DNA from: Planococcus donghaensis MPA1U2 | Lineage (GTDB): Bacteria; Bacillota; Bacilli; Bacillales_A; Planococcaceae | Assembly: GCF_000189395.1 (NCBI RefSeq) | Contig: NZ_AEPB01000001.1 | Span: 62,001-126,000 of the forward strand | Direction of reading: 5' to 3' | Length of the DNA: 64,000 bases | In this document: positions 38,420 through 46,832 of the stretch, in pieces | Position numbering within the stretch: the first letter of the stretch is position 1 | How the letters are laid out: every line of letters begins with the position of its first letter | Translations under genes and position numbers: made by a program | The notes under the pieces: generated by a model | Told to the model about the DNA's origin: nothing | Database searches by the model: none | What the model saw: the letters and a program-made list of their open reading frames with translations, nothing else

Positions 38420-39034
38420 ATGGACCCGAAAAATATGTTAGAAAAAATGAAAAATCGAACTCCTGAAGTATTAGGAAATAAGGATTTCTCAAAATCTGCA
38501 ATTTTATTGCCTTTGATTGAACAAGATGGAGAAACCCACGTCCTCTTCGAAGTGCGTTCACACGACCTTAGGAACCAACCGGGAGAAATCTGTTTTCCGG
38601 GAGGGAAAATTGATGACCAAGATCAGACTGAGGAAGACACTGCGGTTAGAGAGACGATCGAAGAACTTGGGATAAGAAGAGCTGATATCTCAAATATTTT
38701 TCCACTCGATTATATTGTTTCGCCGTTTGGGATGATTATTTACTCATTTGCAGGTGTAATTGACCCGGAGGTTCCATTTCACCCTAATCCGTCAGAAGTC
38801 GACAGTATCTTTACAGTACCGCTTTCTTTTTTCTTAGAAAAAGAGCCGAAAATGTATCATATCAATTTTGATATCCAACCTGAGAAAAATTTTCCCTATG
38901 ATTTAATTGCAGGAGGAGAAAATTACAATTGGCATGCACGCAAAATTGATGAATATTTTTATATTTATGAAGACAAAGTAATTTGGGGACTTACGGCCAA
39001 AATACTTGCTCACTTTATCGAGATCATTCGCTGA
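38420..39034 (+). CDS. Nudix hydrolase, CoA pyrophosphatase-like
   Basis: A 204-residue Nudix protein. The segment LRNQPGEICFPGGKIDDQD resembles the UPF0035/CoA-pyrophosphatase signature before the Nudix box, and AVRETIEELGI supplies the REUXEEXGU helix. Members cleave CoA or acyl-CoA to phosphopantetheine and 3',5'-ADP; substrate here is inferred from that signature. ATG at 38420 is preceded by GAGGTG; a GTG two codons upstream is less likely. Possibly co-transcribed with the SNF2 gene. The stop codon lies within its own terminator hairpin. Confidence 0.87.
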   Translation: MDPKNMLEKMKNRTPEVLGNKDFSKSAILLPLIEQDGETHVLFEVRSHDLRNQPGEICFPGGKIDDQDQTEEDTAVRETIEELGIRRADISNIFPLDYIVSPFGMIIYSFAGVIDPEVPFHPNPSEVDSIFTVPLSFFLEKEPKMYHINFDIQPEKNFPYDLIAGGENYNWHARKIDEYFYIYEDKVIWGLTAKILAHFIEIIR

Positions 39035-39048
39035 ATGGTCTTTTTTTT
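39022..39048 (+). terminator. Terminator overlapping the Nudix stop codon
   Basis: GATCATTC pairs with GAATGGTC (one G-U) around a 3-nt loop, followed by eight Ts. Confidence 0.8.
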
Positions 39049-39178
39049 GGAAAAGAACAGGTCTTTTATCGTAATTTTAAAATTAGAGACTCGATACGCT
39101 TTTAAAGCACCTAATATGTGTGTATAATTATTCATATGACTGATAATTAAAATTATTTTTACAAAAGGAGTCCTGACG

Positions 39179-40252
39179 ATGACTACATACCAGCTAGAAG
39201 TTCTTGAAAATACGAACAAAAAAGAAAAACCGGTAAAAGACCAAGTGCCATTCGGGACTACATTCACAGATCATATGTACGTCTTAGAATACGAAACGGA
39301 AAAAGGCTGGTATGATCCAAAAATTATTCCTTATGGCCCGATTAGTTTAGATCCTGCAGCGATGATTTTTCACTACGGACAAACTGTTTTTGAAGGTATG
39401 AAAGCTTATCGCACAGAAGATGGACGAGTTTTATTGTTCCGTCCAGAAAAAAACTTTGAACGGTTAAACCTTTCAAGCGAACGATTGAGCATTCCGCCAA
39501 TCGATGAGAAACTGGCGTTAGAACATTTAACTGAGCTGATTAAACTTGAAAAAGACTGGGTTCCTAAAACACCTGGAACGTCTCTTTATATCCGTCCGTA
39601 CATCATTTCAACAGATGCGAACCTTGCAGTAGGACCATCTCAAACGTATAAATACATGGTTATTTTATCGCCAGTAGGCTCTTATTTCCCAGGCGGGCTT
39701 AAACCGGTTGTGATTCATGTAGAAGATAAATTTACGCGTGCCGTAAAAGGTGGAACAGGAATGGCGAAAACAGCCGGCAACTATTCTTCTGGGTACCAAG
39801 CACAAGCTAATGCGAAAAAAGAAGGCAATGCGGATGTGCTTTGGTTAGACGGTGTGGAGAAAAAATACATCGAAGAAGTCGGAAGCATGAACATCTTCTT
39901 TAAAATCAATGGAGAAGTGGTAACACCTGAGTTGAACGGCAGCATTCTAAAAGGCATTACCCGTATGTCGATTATTGAATTACTTGGCACTTGGGGAATT
40001 TCAGTTACAGAAAAACGAATTTCAGTGGATGAGCTTTATGAAGCTTTTGAAGCGGGTCAAGTAGAAGAAGTTTTTGGTACTGGTACTGCAGCTGTAATTT
40101 CTCCAGTGGGCGAACTGAACTGGAAAGGCAAAAAAATGATTATTAACAACCACGAAATCGGTGAATTGTCACAGAAAATTTATGATACTATTACAGGCAT
40201 CCAAACAGGCAAAGTAGAAGATACACTTGGTTGGACTGTGGAAGTAAAATAA
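39179..40252 (+). CDS. ilvE: Branched-chain amino acid aminotransferase
   Basis: A 357-residue fold-type IV PLP enzyme that interconverts leucine, isoleucine and valine with their 2-oxo acids. The PLP lysine is Lys197 in GGTGMAKTAGNY. VLWLDGVEKKYIEEVGSMN and FGTGTAAVISPVG are family signatures, and the length fits the IlvE-II (eukaryote-like) subgroup typical of Bacillales. AGGAG precedes the ATG. Monocistronic, with a TATAAT near 39122 as likely -10. No T-box was seen in its short leader. Confidence 0.96.
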   Translation: MTTYQLEVLENTNKKEKPVKDQVPFGTTFTDHMYVLEYETEKGWYDPKIIPYGPISLDPAAMIFHYGQTVFEGMKAYRTEDGRVLLFRPEKNFERLNLSSERLSIPPIDEKLALEHLTELIKLEKDWVPKTPGTSLYIRPYIISTDANLAVGPSQTYKYMVILSPVGSYFPGGLKPVVIHVEDKFTRAVKGGTGMAKTAGNYSSGYQAQANAKKEGNADVLWLDGVEKKYIEEVGSMNIFFKINGEVVTPELNGSILKGITRMSIIELLGTWGISVTEKRISVDELYEAFEAGQVEEVFGTGTAAVISPVGELNWKGKKMIINNHEIGELSQKIYDTITGIQTGKVEDTLGWTVEVK

Positions 40253-40274
40253 ATCTATATAATCGCATTATTTT

Positions 40275-40328
40275 AACCCGTAGCTGTCAGCTTATCCGTT
40301 GTGATAAACTGATAGTTGCGGGTTTTTT
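40275..40328 (+). terminator. Terminator of ilvE
   Basis: AACCCG...TTATC pairs imperfectly with GATAA...CGGGTT, followed by six Ts. Confidence 0.75.
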
Positions 40329-40400
40329 GGTGATGTAATTTACATAAGCTCGAATTGAGTTATATAGATAAGTGATGATAGAAAAGAAGGTGTAGATATT

Positions 40401-41606
40401 TTGAAAAGTTCCACTGGTTTGACGCGTACTCATTTTATTTTATTGGTAGGTGCGTTGACTACATTAGTTCCGTTTACGATTGATATGTATTTACCGGCAT
40501 TTCCGATTTTAGCAGACGTCTATCAAACAAATGCCAGCTCTGTTCAATTAAGTCTTACAGCCTGCTTGTTAGGATTAGCAATCGGCCAATTGGTTGCAGG
40601 TGCCTTGAGTGATATGCACGGTAGACGCAAACCTTTATTAATTTCCTTGATCGTTTATATCGGCGCATCGATTGCTTGTATATTTGCTCCAAACATTTAC
40701 GTATTTATATTTTTACGCTTTATACAAGGCTTTGCAGCTTCTGGAGGACTCGTTATTTCCCGGGCAATCGTACGAGATGTCAGTCATGGACCTGAACTAA
40801 CCCGGTTGTTTGCGTTATTGATGGTTATCGGTAATTTGGTACCTTTAATCGCACCTTCAATTGGAAGCGGAGTGCTTTTAGTTGCTGACTGGAAAGGGGT
40901 TTTCATGTTACTGACGCTACTGGGAATCTTTTTGTTAGTGCTTTCGGCTTCTCGTTTAAAAGAAAGTTTACCACCTGAAAAACGGGTGCCAAGCAATTTA
41001 ACCTCCACGTTCGGTAACTTTGCAGGGATCTTAAAAAATCGTCAATTTACAGGATATGCATTGGCCCAGGGCTTTTTAATTGGTGGAGTTTTTGCGTACG
41101 TATCCGGAACACCGTTTATTTACCAAAATATTTATGGCGCTTCTCCACAAATGTTTAGTTTGTTGTTCGGGATGAACGGCATTGCACTAATTATCGGGAG
41201 TTACTCGGTTGGTCGATTTACACATATTTGGTCTGAAAAAAGATTTTTAGAAACTGCACTTTATGCGGCAACCATAGCGGGTGCCCTCTTATTAACGGTC
41301 GTATTAATGAATGGACCTTTATGGGCAGTTGTTATTCCCATTTTCTTTTTTATTATGTCTATTGGGGTGGTCGGAACGTCTTCTTTTACCCTTGCTATGG
41401 AAAGCCAAGGGCATGTGGCAGGAAGTGCATCTGCATTGCTCGGGTTATTACCTTTTATCCTTGGAGCCGCAACAGCACCTTTAGTAGGGATTGCAGGAGA
41501 AAACACGGCGGTTCCAATGGGTCTCGTGATTTTTTCAATGTGTGTGATCGCATTACTTTCGTATTTGCTGTTAGCCAAAAACGCAACTTCACCAATTACC
41601 AACTAA
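40401..41606 (+). CDS. Bcr/CflA family multidrug efflux MFS transporter
   Basis: A 401-residue 12-helix major facilitator, DHA1 type. FTIDMYLPAFPILA at the first helix and QLVAGALSDMHGRRKPLL (MFS motif A, about 62-79) are the Bcr/CflA signatures. These proteins export antibiotics such as bicyclomycin or chloramphenicol, or metabolites; the real substrate is unknown. TTG start with GAAGGTG about 8 bp upstream. It stands alone with its own terminator. Confidence 0.9.
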   Translation: MKSSTGLTRTHFILLVGALTTLVPFTIDMYLPAFPILADVYQTNASSVQLSLTACLLGLAIGQLVAGALSDMHGRRKPLLISLIVYIGASIACIFAPNIYVFIFLRFIQGFAASGGLVISRAIVRDVSHGPELTRLFALLMVIGNLVPLIAPSIGSGVLLVADWKGVFMLLTLLGIFLLVLSASRLKESLPPEKRVPSNLTSTFGNFAGILKNRQFTGYALAQGFLIGGVFAYVSGTPFIYQNIYGASPQMFSLLFGMNGIALIIGSYSVGRFTHIWSEKRFLETALYAATIAGALLLTVVLMNGPLWAVVIPIFFFIMSIGVVGTSSFTLAMESQGHVAGSASALLGLLPFILGAATAPLVGIAGENTAVPMGLVIFSMCVIALLSYLLLAKNATSPITN

Positions 41607-41610
41607 TGGG

Positions 41611-41638
41611 AGCCCAGAAATTTTTTCTGGGCTTTTTG
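41611..41638 (+). terminator. Terminator of the MFS gene
   Basis: AGCCCAGAAA pairs with TTTCTGGGCT, followed by TTTTG. Confidence 0.88.
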
Positions 41639-41667
41639 TATTGTGTAAAAATACCTGTTTTTGGAAA

Positions 41668-41721
41668 TTTACAAAAGCTAAACAATTCTCTAATAAATCC
41701 TTAACAATCAACTTCTATACT
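41668..41721 (+). promoter_or_regulatory. Tandem Pho-box-like repeats and -10 of the alkaline phosphatase gene
   Basis: Four hexamers lie exactly 11 bp apart: TTTACA (41668), TAAACA (41679), CTAATA (41690) and TTAACA (41701). This is the TT(A/C/T)ACA-every-11-bp layout bound by PhoP in Bacillus. TATACT (41716-41721) follows as a likely -10, with no separate -35, as expected for PhoP-activated promoters. The first and last repeats are the best. Confidence 0.65.
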
Positions 41722-41754
41722 GAGCGTGTAGATCAAATGACTGGAGGAGAGAAA

Positions 41755-43173
41755 ATGATACATAGAAATTTGAAAACGAAAGTTTTACCACTTGCTGTAG
41801 CTTCAGTAGTGGCATTGTCTGGAGTTAGTTCGTTTAACTTGTCAGCTGAAGCAGGTAGTCCAGACAAAAACCAGGGGAAAGCTCACGGCCAAGACCATAA
41901 AAAAGGAAAAAAGGATAAGGTGAAAAATGTTATTTTTCTAATCGGTGATGGCATGGGCACTTCGTACACATCTGCTTATCGTTACTTGCAAAATGACCCT
42001 TCAACAAAAATGGTGGAAGATACGGCGCTCGATGCATATTTGGTTGGACAACAATCAACTTACCCTGAAGATCCCGATCAAAATATCACGGATTCTGCTT
42101 CTGCAGCGACAGCTATGGCGGCCGGTATTAAAACGTACAATAGTGCCATCGCTGTCGATAATGATGAAAGTAGCGTGAAAACAGTTCTCGAGGCAGCAAA
42201 AGAAAAGGGTAAAGCGACAGGACTGGTCGCAACTTCTGAAATCACACATGCCACACCAGCATCATTTGGTGCACATGACATTGCACGAAAAAACATGAAT
42301 GCCATTGCAGATGATTACTACGATGAACTGATTAACGGAGAGCATAAAGTTGATGTTTTATTAGGTGGAGGTGTCGATCTATTCGAACGAACAGATCGTA
42401 ATCTTACAGAAGAGTTTCAACAAGATGGTTATAGCTACCTTACAGATCGCGATGACCTATTAAACAATGATGATGAGCAAGTACTTGGTTTGTTTGCACC
42501 GGCAGGTCTTCCAAAAATGATCGACCGTGACGACAGCGCGCCATCGTTAGAAGAAATGACGACCTCCGCCATCGACCGCTTGTCAGAAGATGAAGATGGT
42601 TTCTTCTTAATGGTAGAAGGCAGTCAAGTCGATTGGGCAGGACATGATAACGATATCGTGGCTGCTATGAGCGAAATGGAAGACTACGACAAAGCGTTTC
42701 AAGCGGCGATCAAATTTGCTGAAGAAGATGGCAATACATTAGTAGTTGCAACTGCCGACCATTCGACAGGAGGCTTCTCGATTGGAGCAGATGGTATCTA
42801 TAACTGGTTCGGAGAGCCGATCAAAGCTGCAAAACGGACACCTGACTTTATGGCGCAACAAATTGTAGACGGGGCCGGTGTAGAAGAAACATTGAGCGAG
42901 TTTATTGACCTTGAATTGACAGCTGAAGAAATAAAAACCGTGAAACAAGCAGCAGAAAGCAAGGAATATACAGCCATCGACAACGCCATCGAAGAGATTT
43001 TCAATCAGCGCACACATACGGGATGGACAACGGGTGGTCACACAGGAGAAGACGTTCCTGTTTATGCATACGGTCCTGCAAGTGAGCAGTTTGCAGGAAA
43101 GCTCGACAATACAGATCATGCTAAAATCATTTTTGATTTACTTAAAGCGAAAGTAGAAATCAACGATAAGTAA
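41755..43173 (+). CDS. Secreted alkaline phosphatase
   Basis: A 472-residue PhoA-superfamily enzyme releasing phosphate from organic monoesters outside the cell. It has a signal peptide (about 1-33, ending SAEA). The metal-binding start is NVIFLIGDGMGTS, the Ser nucleophile is Ser114 in TDSASAATA, and metal ligands lie in VEGSQVDWAGHDND, TADHSTGG and GGHTGEDV. ATG at 41755 follows GGAGGAGA. Pho-box-like repeats sit directly upstream, implying phosphate-starvation control. A lipoprotein gene follows 22 bp downstream. Confidence 0.95.
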   Translation: MIHRNLKTKVLPLAVASVVALSGVSSFNLSAEAGSPDKNQGKAHGQDHKKGKKDKVKNVIFLIGDGMGTSYTSAYRYLQNDPSTKMVEDTALDAYLVGQQSTYPEDPDQNITDSASAATAMAAGIKTYNSAIAVDNDESSVKTVLEAAKEKGKATGLVATSEITHATPASFGAHDIARKNMNAIADDYYDELINGEHKVDVLLGGGVDLFERTDRNLTEEFQQDGYSYLTDRDDLLNNDDEQVLGLFAPAGLPKMIDRDDSAPSLEEMTTSAIDRLSEDEDGFFLMVEGSQVDWAGHDNDIVAAMSEMEDYDKAFQAAIKFAEEDGNTLVVATADHSTGGFSIGADGIYNWFGEPIKAAKRTPDFMAQQIVDGAGVEETLSEFIDLELTAEEIKTVKQAAESKEYTAIDNAIEEIFNQRTHTGWTTGGHTGEDVPVYAYGPASEQFAGKLDNTDHAKIIFDLLKAKVEINDK

Positions 43174-43195
43174 TGTATGGAAATGAGGCAATGAC

Positions 43196-43843
43196 ATGAA
43201 AAAAACGATATATGTACTACTGTTTTCAGCAGCAATACTTGGAGGATGTTCCGAACAGAATGAGTCGATAGCTGTAGCTTCGACGCCAGTCGATGAAAAA
43301 GAAGAAGTTCCGGAGTATTACGAAGGCTATGTCTTGAGTCCTCAAGCCCCGGATGACCGAACGCTTCAGGAAGTTGGCCAAAACAAGCGAGATGCGAAAG
43401 GGGAAGCTATAGTCGAAGCGGTCAATATGACCGTGAAAGATTATGAGATTGGTCCTATCGAGTTAATGGTGAAAGAAGCGAAAATTCTTCAAGTAAAGCC
43501 GGATTACAGCTTAATCGATTTTTTTCACTCCTACACTCATGAACAAGAGTTCAAAGTCGTAAAGATGTTCGTGGAAATTACCAATACCTCCAATGAACCC
43601 GTACACTTCGCTCCAACTGCTTTGTTAGAGACGGACAGAGAAGAACTCAAGCTTTGGGAAGATGATATTTACTTAGAAAGCTTAAACGGGGAACTGGCAC
43701 CAGGAGAAACTAAACGAGGCAATATTGGCTTTATCATTGAAGAAAGTGACGTTGACTCGGTAACCATTACAACAAGTGATGTTTTTAATAATCGTGAAGA
43801 AAAAATTGCAAATGCATTGCAATTTGATACACGTTTCGAATAA
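43196..43843 (+). CDS. Lipoprotein with DUF4352-like domain
   Basis: A 215-residue lipoprotein; lipobox LGGC with Cys18. After a short linker a beta-sandwich region follows with the pattern FVEITNTSNEPVHFAPT and a later ELAPGETKRGNIGFIIEES, as in DUF4352/immunoprotective extracellular domains. Function unknown. It starts 22 bp after the phosphatase gene, with only a weak AATGAGG ribosome binding site, and shares its terminator, so it is probably in the same phosphate-regulated unit. Confidence 0.75.
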   Translation: MKKTIYVLLFSAAILGGCSEQNESIAVASTPVDEKEEVPEYYEGYVLSPQAPDDRTLQEVGQNKRDAKGEAIVEAVNMTVKDYEIGPIELMVKEAKILQVKPDYSLIDFFHSYTHEQEFKVVKMFVEITNTSNEPVHFAPTALLETDREELKLWEDDIYLESLNGELAPGETKRGNIGFIIEESDVDSVTITTSDVFNNREEKIANALQFDTRFE

Positions 43844-43886
43844 GTGAAGGTTAATTTTAATAAGTTGTTGAAAATCCAAAATAATG

Positions 43887-43921
43887 AGTGCACAGGCGGA
43901 ATATCGCCTGTGCACTTTTTA
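43887..43921 (+). terminator. Terminator of the phosphatase-lipoprotein unit
   Basis: AGTGCACAGGCG pairs perfectly with CGCCTGTGCACT, followed by five Ts. Confidence 0.92.
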
Positions 43922-43960
43922 GAGTCAAAAATAAGTCGGAATATAATATAATTACCTTGT

Positions 43961-43990
43961 TTGATAGCGCTTTCGTAATAGTAGTATAAG
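43961..43990 (+). promoter_or_regulatory. cstA promoter with overlapping cre-like site
   Basis: TTGATAGCGCTTTCGT (43961-43976) differs from the cre consensus WTGAAARCGYTTTCWN at two specified positions. TTGATA (43961-43966), an 18-bp spacer and TATAAG (43985-43990) form a promoter overlapping it. CcpA repression would make sense for a carbon-starvation gene. The rest of the 309-bp gap is AT-rich with nothing else recognised. Confidence 0.55.
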
Positions 43991-44152
43991 AAATATTTCC
44001 TATGTAGGTACGTGAATTCATCATAATCAATTCGATTCTCTTGAATATAGTTATTTTACAGTATATTTGTTTTTTTCTAAATATTATGTTTATATATTTA
44101 AAAAACATGTTATCATTCTTTATACTTAACAAAACATCAGGAGGAACCGCAT

Positions 44153-45589
44153 ATGATAACCTTTTTCGCTGCTCTTGTATTACTTATTCTTGGCTATGTA
44201 TTTTACTCGAAATTCATCGAACGTGTTTTTGGAATTGATGACAATACACCAACGCCCGCTTATTCTAAAACCGACAAATTAGATTTTGTCCCAATGAGCT
44301 GGTGGAAAGGGAATTTGATTCAATTATTAAATATTGCGGGTCTTGGTCCAATTTACGGAGCAGTTGCAGGTGCATTATACGGACCAGTAGCTTTTGTCTG
44401 GATCGTTGTAGGCAGCATTTTTGCCGGAGGGGTACATGATTATTTTTCAGGTGTCATGTCGATGCGTCATGGAGGCGCACAATTTCCAACCTTAGTTGGA
44501 AAATACCTAGGGAAAAATGCAAAAGTATTTATCAATGGTCTTTCTCTTGTACTGATGTTGCTAGTGACTGCAGCTTTCACGGCAGGTCCAGCACAGTTAA
44601 TTGCACAAATTACACCGATTAACTTTATCACGGCATTAGCCATTATTTTCTTCTATTTTATCTTAGCGACAATTTTGCCAATCAATAAAGTGATTGGACG
44701 GATTTACCCTCTTTTAGGTGGGATTTTACTATTCATGGCAATTGCAGTAGCCGTTGCACTCGTATTCTCTGGAAAACCGATGCCAAACCTTACGTTTGAA
44801 AATCTTCACCCAGGAACGTTACCGATTTGGCCATTGTTGATGGTTACCATTTCATGCGGTGCAATTTCTGGCTTCCACTGTACGCAAAGCCCAATCATCG
44901 CGAGAACGATGAAAAAAGAGTCAGACGGTCGCAAAATCTTTTATGGTGCAATGATTATTGAAGGTGTGATTGCTTTAATTTGGGCAGCAGCCGGAATGAC
45001 ATTCTTTAATGGCACTGAAGGACTTGGAGCAGCGCTTGCTGCAGGAGGTCCATCCGGAGTAGTCAATGAAATTTCAATCACTTTACTTGGATCGATTGGT
45101 GGCTTGCTTGCTATTTTTGGGGTAATTATCTTACCTATTACTACAGGAGACACGGCACTCCGTTCTTCACGGATGATCTTAACGGATATGCTTGCGAAGT
45201 TTGTCAATATGCAAGGAAAAGTGAAAGTCCTGTTAGTAACGATTCCACTAGGGATTCCAACTTTCTACATGGCAACAATCGATTATACATTCCTTTGGCG
45301 TTATGTTGGATGGACCAACCAAGTGGTAGCGACATTTATGCTGTGGACAGCAGCGATTTACTTATTAAAAAATTTCAAATTCCACTGGATAGCAAGTGTA
45401 CCAGCAGTCTTTATGACAGCAGTTGTTTCTATGTACATCTTCTACGCGCCAGAAGGCTTGAATATGGACTATCAAGTATCTGCAATTATTGGAGCTTGTA
45501 TTACATTAGTAGTTGTTGGATGGTACGTAACTCAAGTGATGAAGTACAGAAGTTTGAAACAACTAGAAGTAGACTATCGCGCTTTATAA
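44153..45589 (+). CDS. cstA: Carbon starvation protein A (peptide/pyruvate transporter family)
   Basis: A 478-residue membrane protein of the short CstA class with about 13-14 transmembrane helices. DDNTPTPAYSKTDKLDFVPM after the first helix, GLGPIYGAVAGALYGP and GAISGFHCTQSPIIARTMK are family signatures. CstA members have been shown to import peptides or pyruvate and are induced under carbon limitation. GGAGG precedes the ATG. Monocistronic, with a cre-like site at its promoter and a strong terminator. Confidence 0.93.
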   Translation: MITFFAALVLLILGYVFYSKFIERVFGIDDNTPTPAYSKTDKLDFVPMSWWKGNLIQLLNIAGLGPIYGAVAGALYGPVAFVWIVVGSIFAGGVHDYFSGVMSMRHGGAQFPTLVGKYLGKNAKVFINGLSLVLMLLVTAAFTAGPAQLIAQITPINFITALAIIFFYFILATILPINKVIGRIYPLLGGILLFMAIAVAVALVFSGKPMPNLTFENLHPGTLPIWPLLMVTISCGAISGFHCTQSPIIARTMKKESDGRKIFYGAMIIEGVIALIWAAAGMTFFNGTEGLGAALAAGGPSGVVNEISITLLGSIGGLLAIFGVIILPITTGDTALRSSRMILTDMLAKFVNMQGKVKVLLVTIPLGIPTFYMATIDYTFLWRYVGWTNQVVATFMLWTAAIYLLKNFKFHWIASVPAVFMTAVVSMYIFYAPEGLNMDYQVSAIIGACITLVVVGWYVTQVMKYRSLKQLEVDYRAL

Positions 45590-45601
45590 AACGAGAGAAA
45601 A

Positions 45602-45632
45602 AAAGCATGGGATCGCTTCCCATGCTTTTTTA
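45602..45632 (+). terminator. Terminator of cstA
   Basis: AAAGCATGGGA pairs with TCCCATGCTTT, followed by Ts. Confidence 0.9.
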
Positions 45633-45883
45633 TGTAAGTAATTTCTCCGTCAAAAGTGCCGTGTATTGATCAAAAAATATATGGTAGACTAATATATCTT
45701 TTAAAATTTAATTTTTCTTTTTATACAGAATAATTAAATTAAATATTCTCGAATACTTACTTAATAAACAACTAGCACTATAAAATGGGTAAATAGATTT
45801 TCAGTATCTTGAATAAATATTCATATATTTTGCATATGTAAAAAATATAAACACTATTATATGGGAATTTAATAATAATATTG

Positions 45884-45912
45884 TTGACTTAAAATACGAA
45901 AGAGTGCATAAT
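45884..45912 (+). promoter_or_regulatory. proBA promoter
   Basis: TTGACT (45884-45889), a 17-bp spacer and CATAAT (45907-45912). This predicts a leader of about 110 nt before proB. The sequence between the cstA terminator and this promoter (45633-45883) is extremely AT-rich and shows no ORF. Confidence 0.7.
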
Positions 45913-45971
45913 AACTCTATTCAAGAAATACAATAAAGAAGCCTACAGAAATTTAGTCACGGGGGCAAGGT

Positions 45972-46020
45972 TCTTCCGTTTTTGAACAAATGGAAGATTT
46001 TTTTTATTTATCAAAAACGG
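45972..46020 (+). promoter_or_regulatory. Attenuator-like leader of proBA
   Basis: TCTTCCGTTT (45972-45981) pairs with AAATGGAAGA (45988-45997; one G-U) around a 6-nt loop, followed by eight Ts: a complete intrinsic terminator between the promoter and proB. CCGTTTTTGA (45976-45985) can instead pair perfectly with TCAAAAACGG (46011-46020), which abuts the ribosome binding site. The two hairpins cannot coexist. No T-box sequence was seen. Confidence 0.6.
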
Positions 46021-46033
46021 GTGGTGAATGCGC

Positions 46034-46804
46034 GTGGAGAAGAAAAGAATCGTTGTAAAGATTGGAAGTAGTTCGTTAACAGATGAACAAGGAAAGTTAT
46101 CAATTGAGAAATTGCGTGAGCACGTGGATGCACTGGCTCGTTTAAAAGAAGAAGGACACGAAGTGGTATTGATCTCGTCTGGGGCCGTTGCTGCAGGGTG
46201 TATGGGCATGGGTTATTTATCACGACCTGATACATTAGTTGATAAACAATCAGCTGCAGCGGTCGGACAAAGCTTGTTATTGCAGGCTTATGCGGATGAA
46301 TGCAAAAAACACAATATTGTAGCGGCACAGTTGCTACTGACGAAGGATCTTTATAAAAATGCCAATGCGACCATTTCCAAACTATTGGAGCGGAACGTTA
46401 TGCCAATCATTAACGAAAATGATTCGGTTTCAGCAGAAGAACTTACTTTTGGCGACAATGATATGCTGTCGGCATTAGTTAGTGGGCTGATTCATGCGGA
46501 TTTCCTCATGATTTTAACAGACATTAATGGCATATATCTCGAAAATCCAAGAACCAATCCTCAAGCTCAGAAATACCTTCACTTACATGACATTCCCGAT
46601 GCGTTAATAGCTGCTACTTCTTCTGACGGTTCTGATGTTGGAACAGGCGGTATGAAGTCTAAAGTAGAAGCAGCTCGAACGGCACTAGCTTTCGGGGTCC
46701 AAGTATTTATTGGATCTGGAACGGGTAGTGAAAAGCTAGTCGATATTTTTCACGGAACAGGCGATGGTACCTATATCGGTGTCAAAACAAAAATGAGTGT
46801 TTAA
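46034..46804 (+). CDS. proB: Glutamate 5-kinase (short form)
   Basis: A 256-residue amino-acid kinase catalysing the first step of proline synthesis. [13 protein letters not shown] is the N-terminal ATP-site motif, [11 protein letters not shown] the glutamate-binding segment, and [12 protein letters not shown] the second nucleotide motif. The protein ends after the kinase domain and lacks the C-terminal PUA domain present in ProB of E. coli and B. subtilis. GTG at 46034 is preferred (GGTGGTG seven bases upstream); an ATG at 46028 directly abuts that site. It is 28 bp from proA. Confidence 0.93.
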   Translation: MEKKRIVVKIGSSSLTDEQGKLSIEKLREHVDALARLKEEGHEVVLISSGAVAAGCMGMGYLSRPDTLVDKQSAAAVGQSLLLQAYADECKKHNIVAAQLLLTKDLYKNANATISKLLERNVMPIINENDSVSAEELTFGDNDMLSALVSGLIHADFLMILTDINGIYLENPRTNPQAQKYLHLHDIPDALIAATSSDGSDVGTGGMKSKVEAARTALAFGVQVFIGSGTGSEKLVDIFHGTGDGTYIGVKTKMSV

Positions 46805-46832
46805 CGAACAAGAAATTGAAAGGGGCAATTGG

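Noticed and set aside
39049-39178. Branched-chain amino-acid T-box or CodY site before ilvE
   Set aside because: Gap is too short for a T-box and no convincing CodY palindrome was seen.
45919-46030. Proline T-box before proBA
   Set aside because: Leader is too short and the conserved TGGNACC/T-box sequence is absent.
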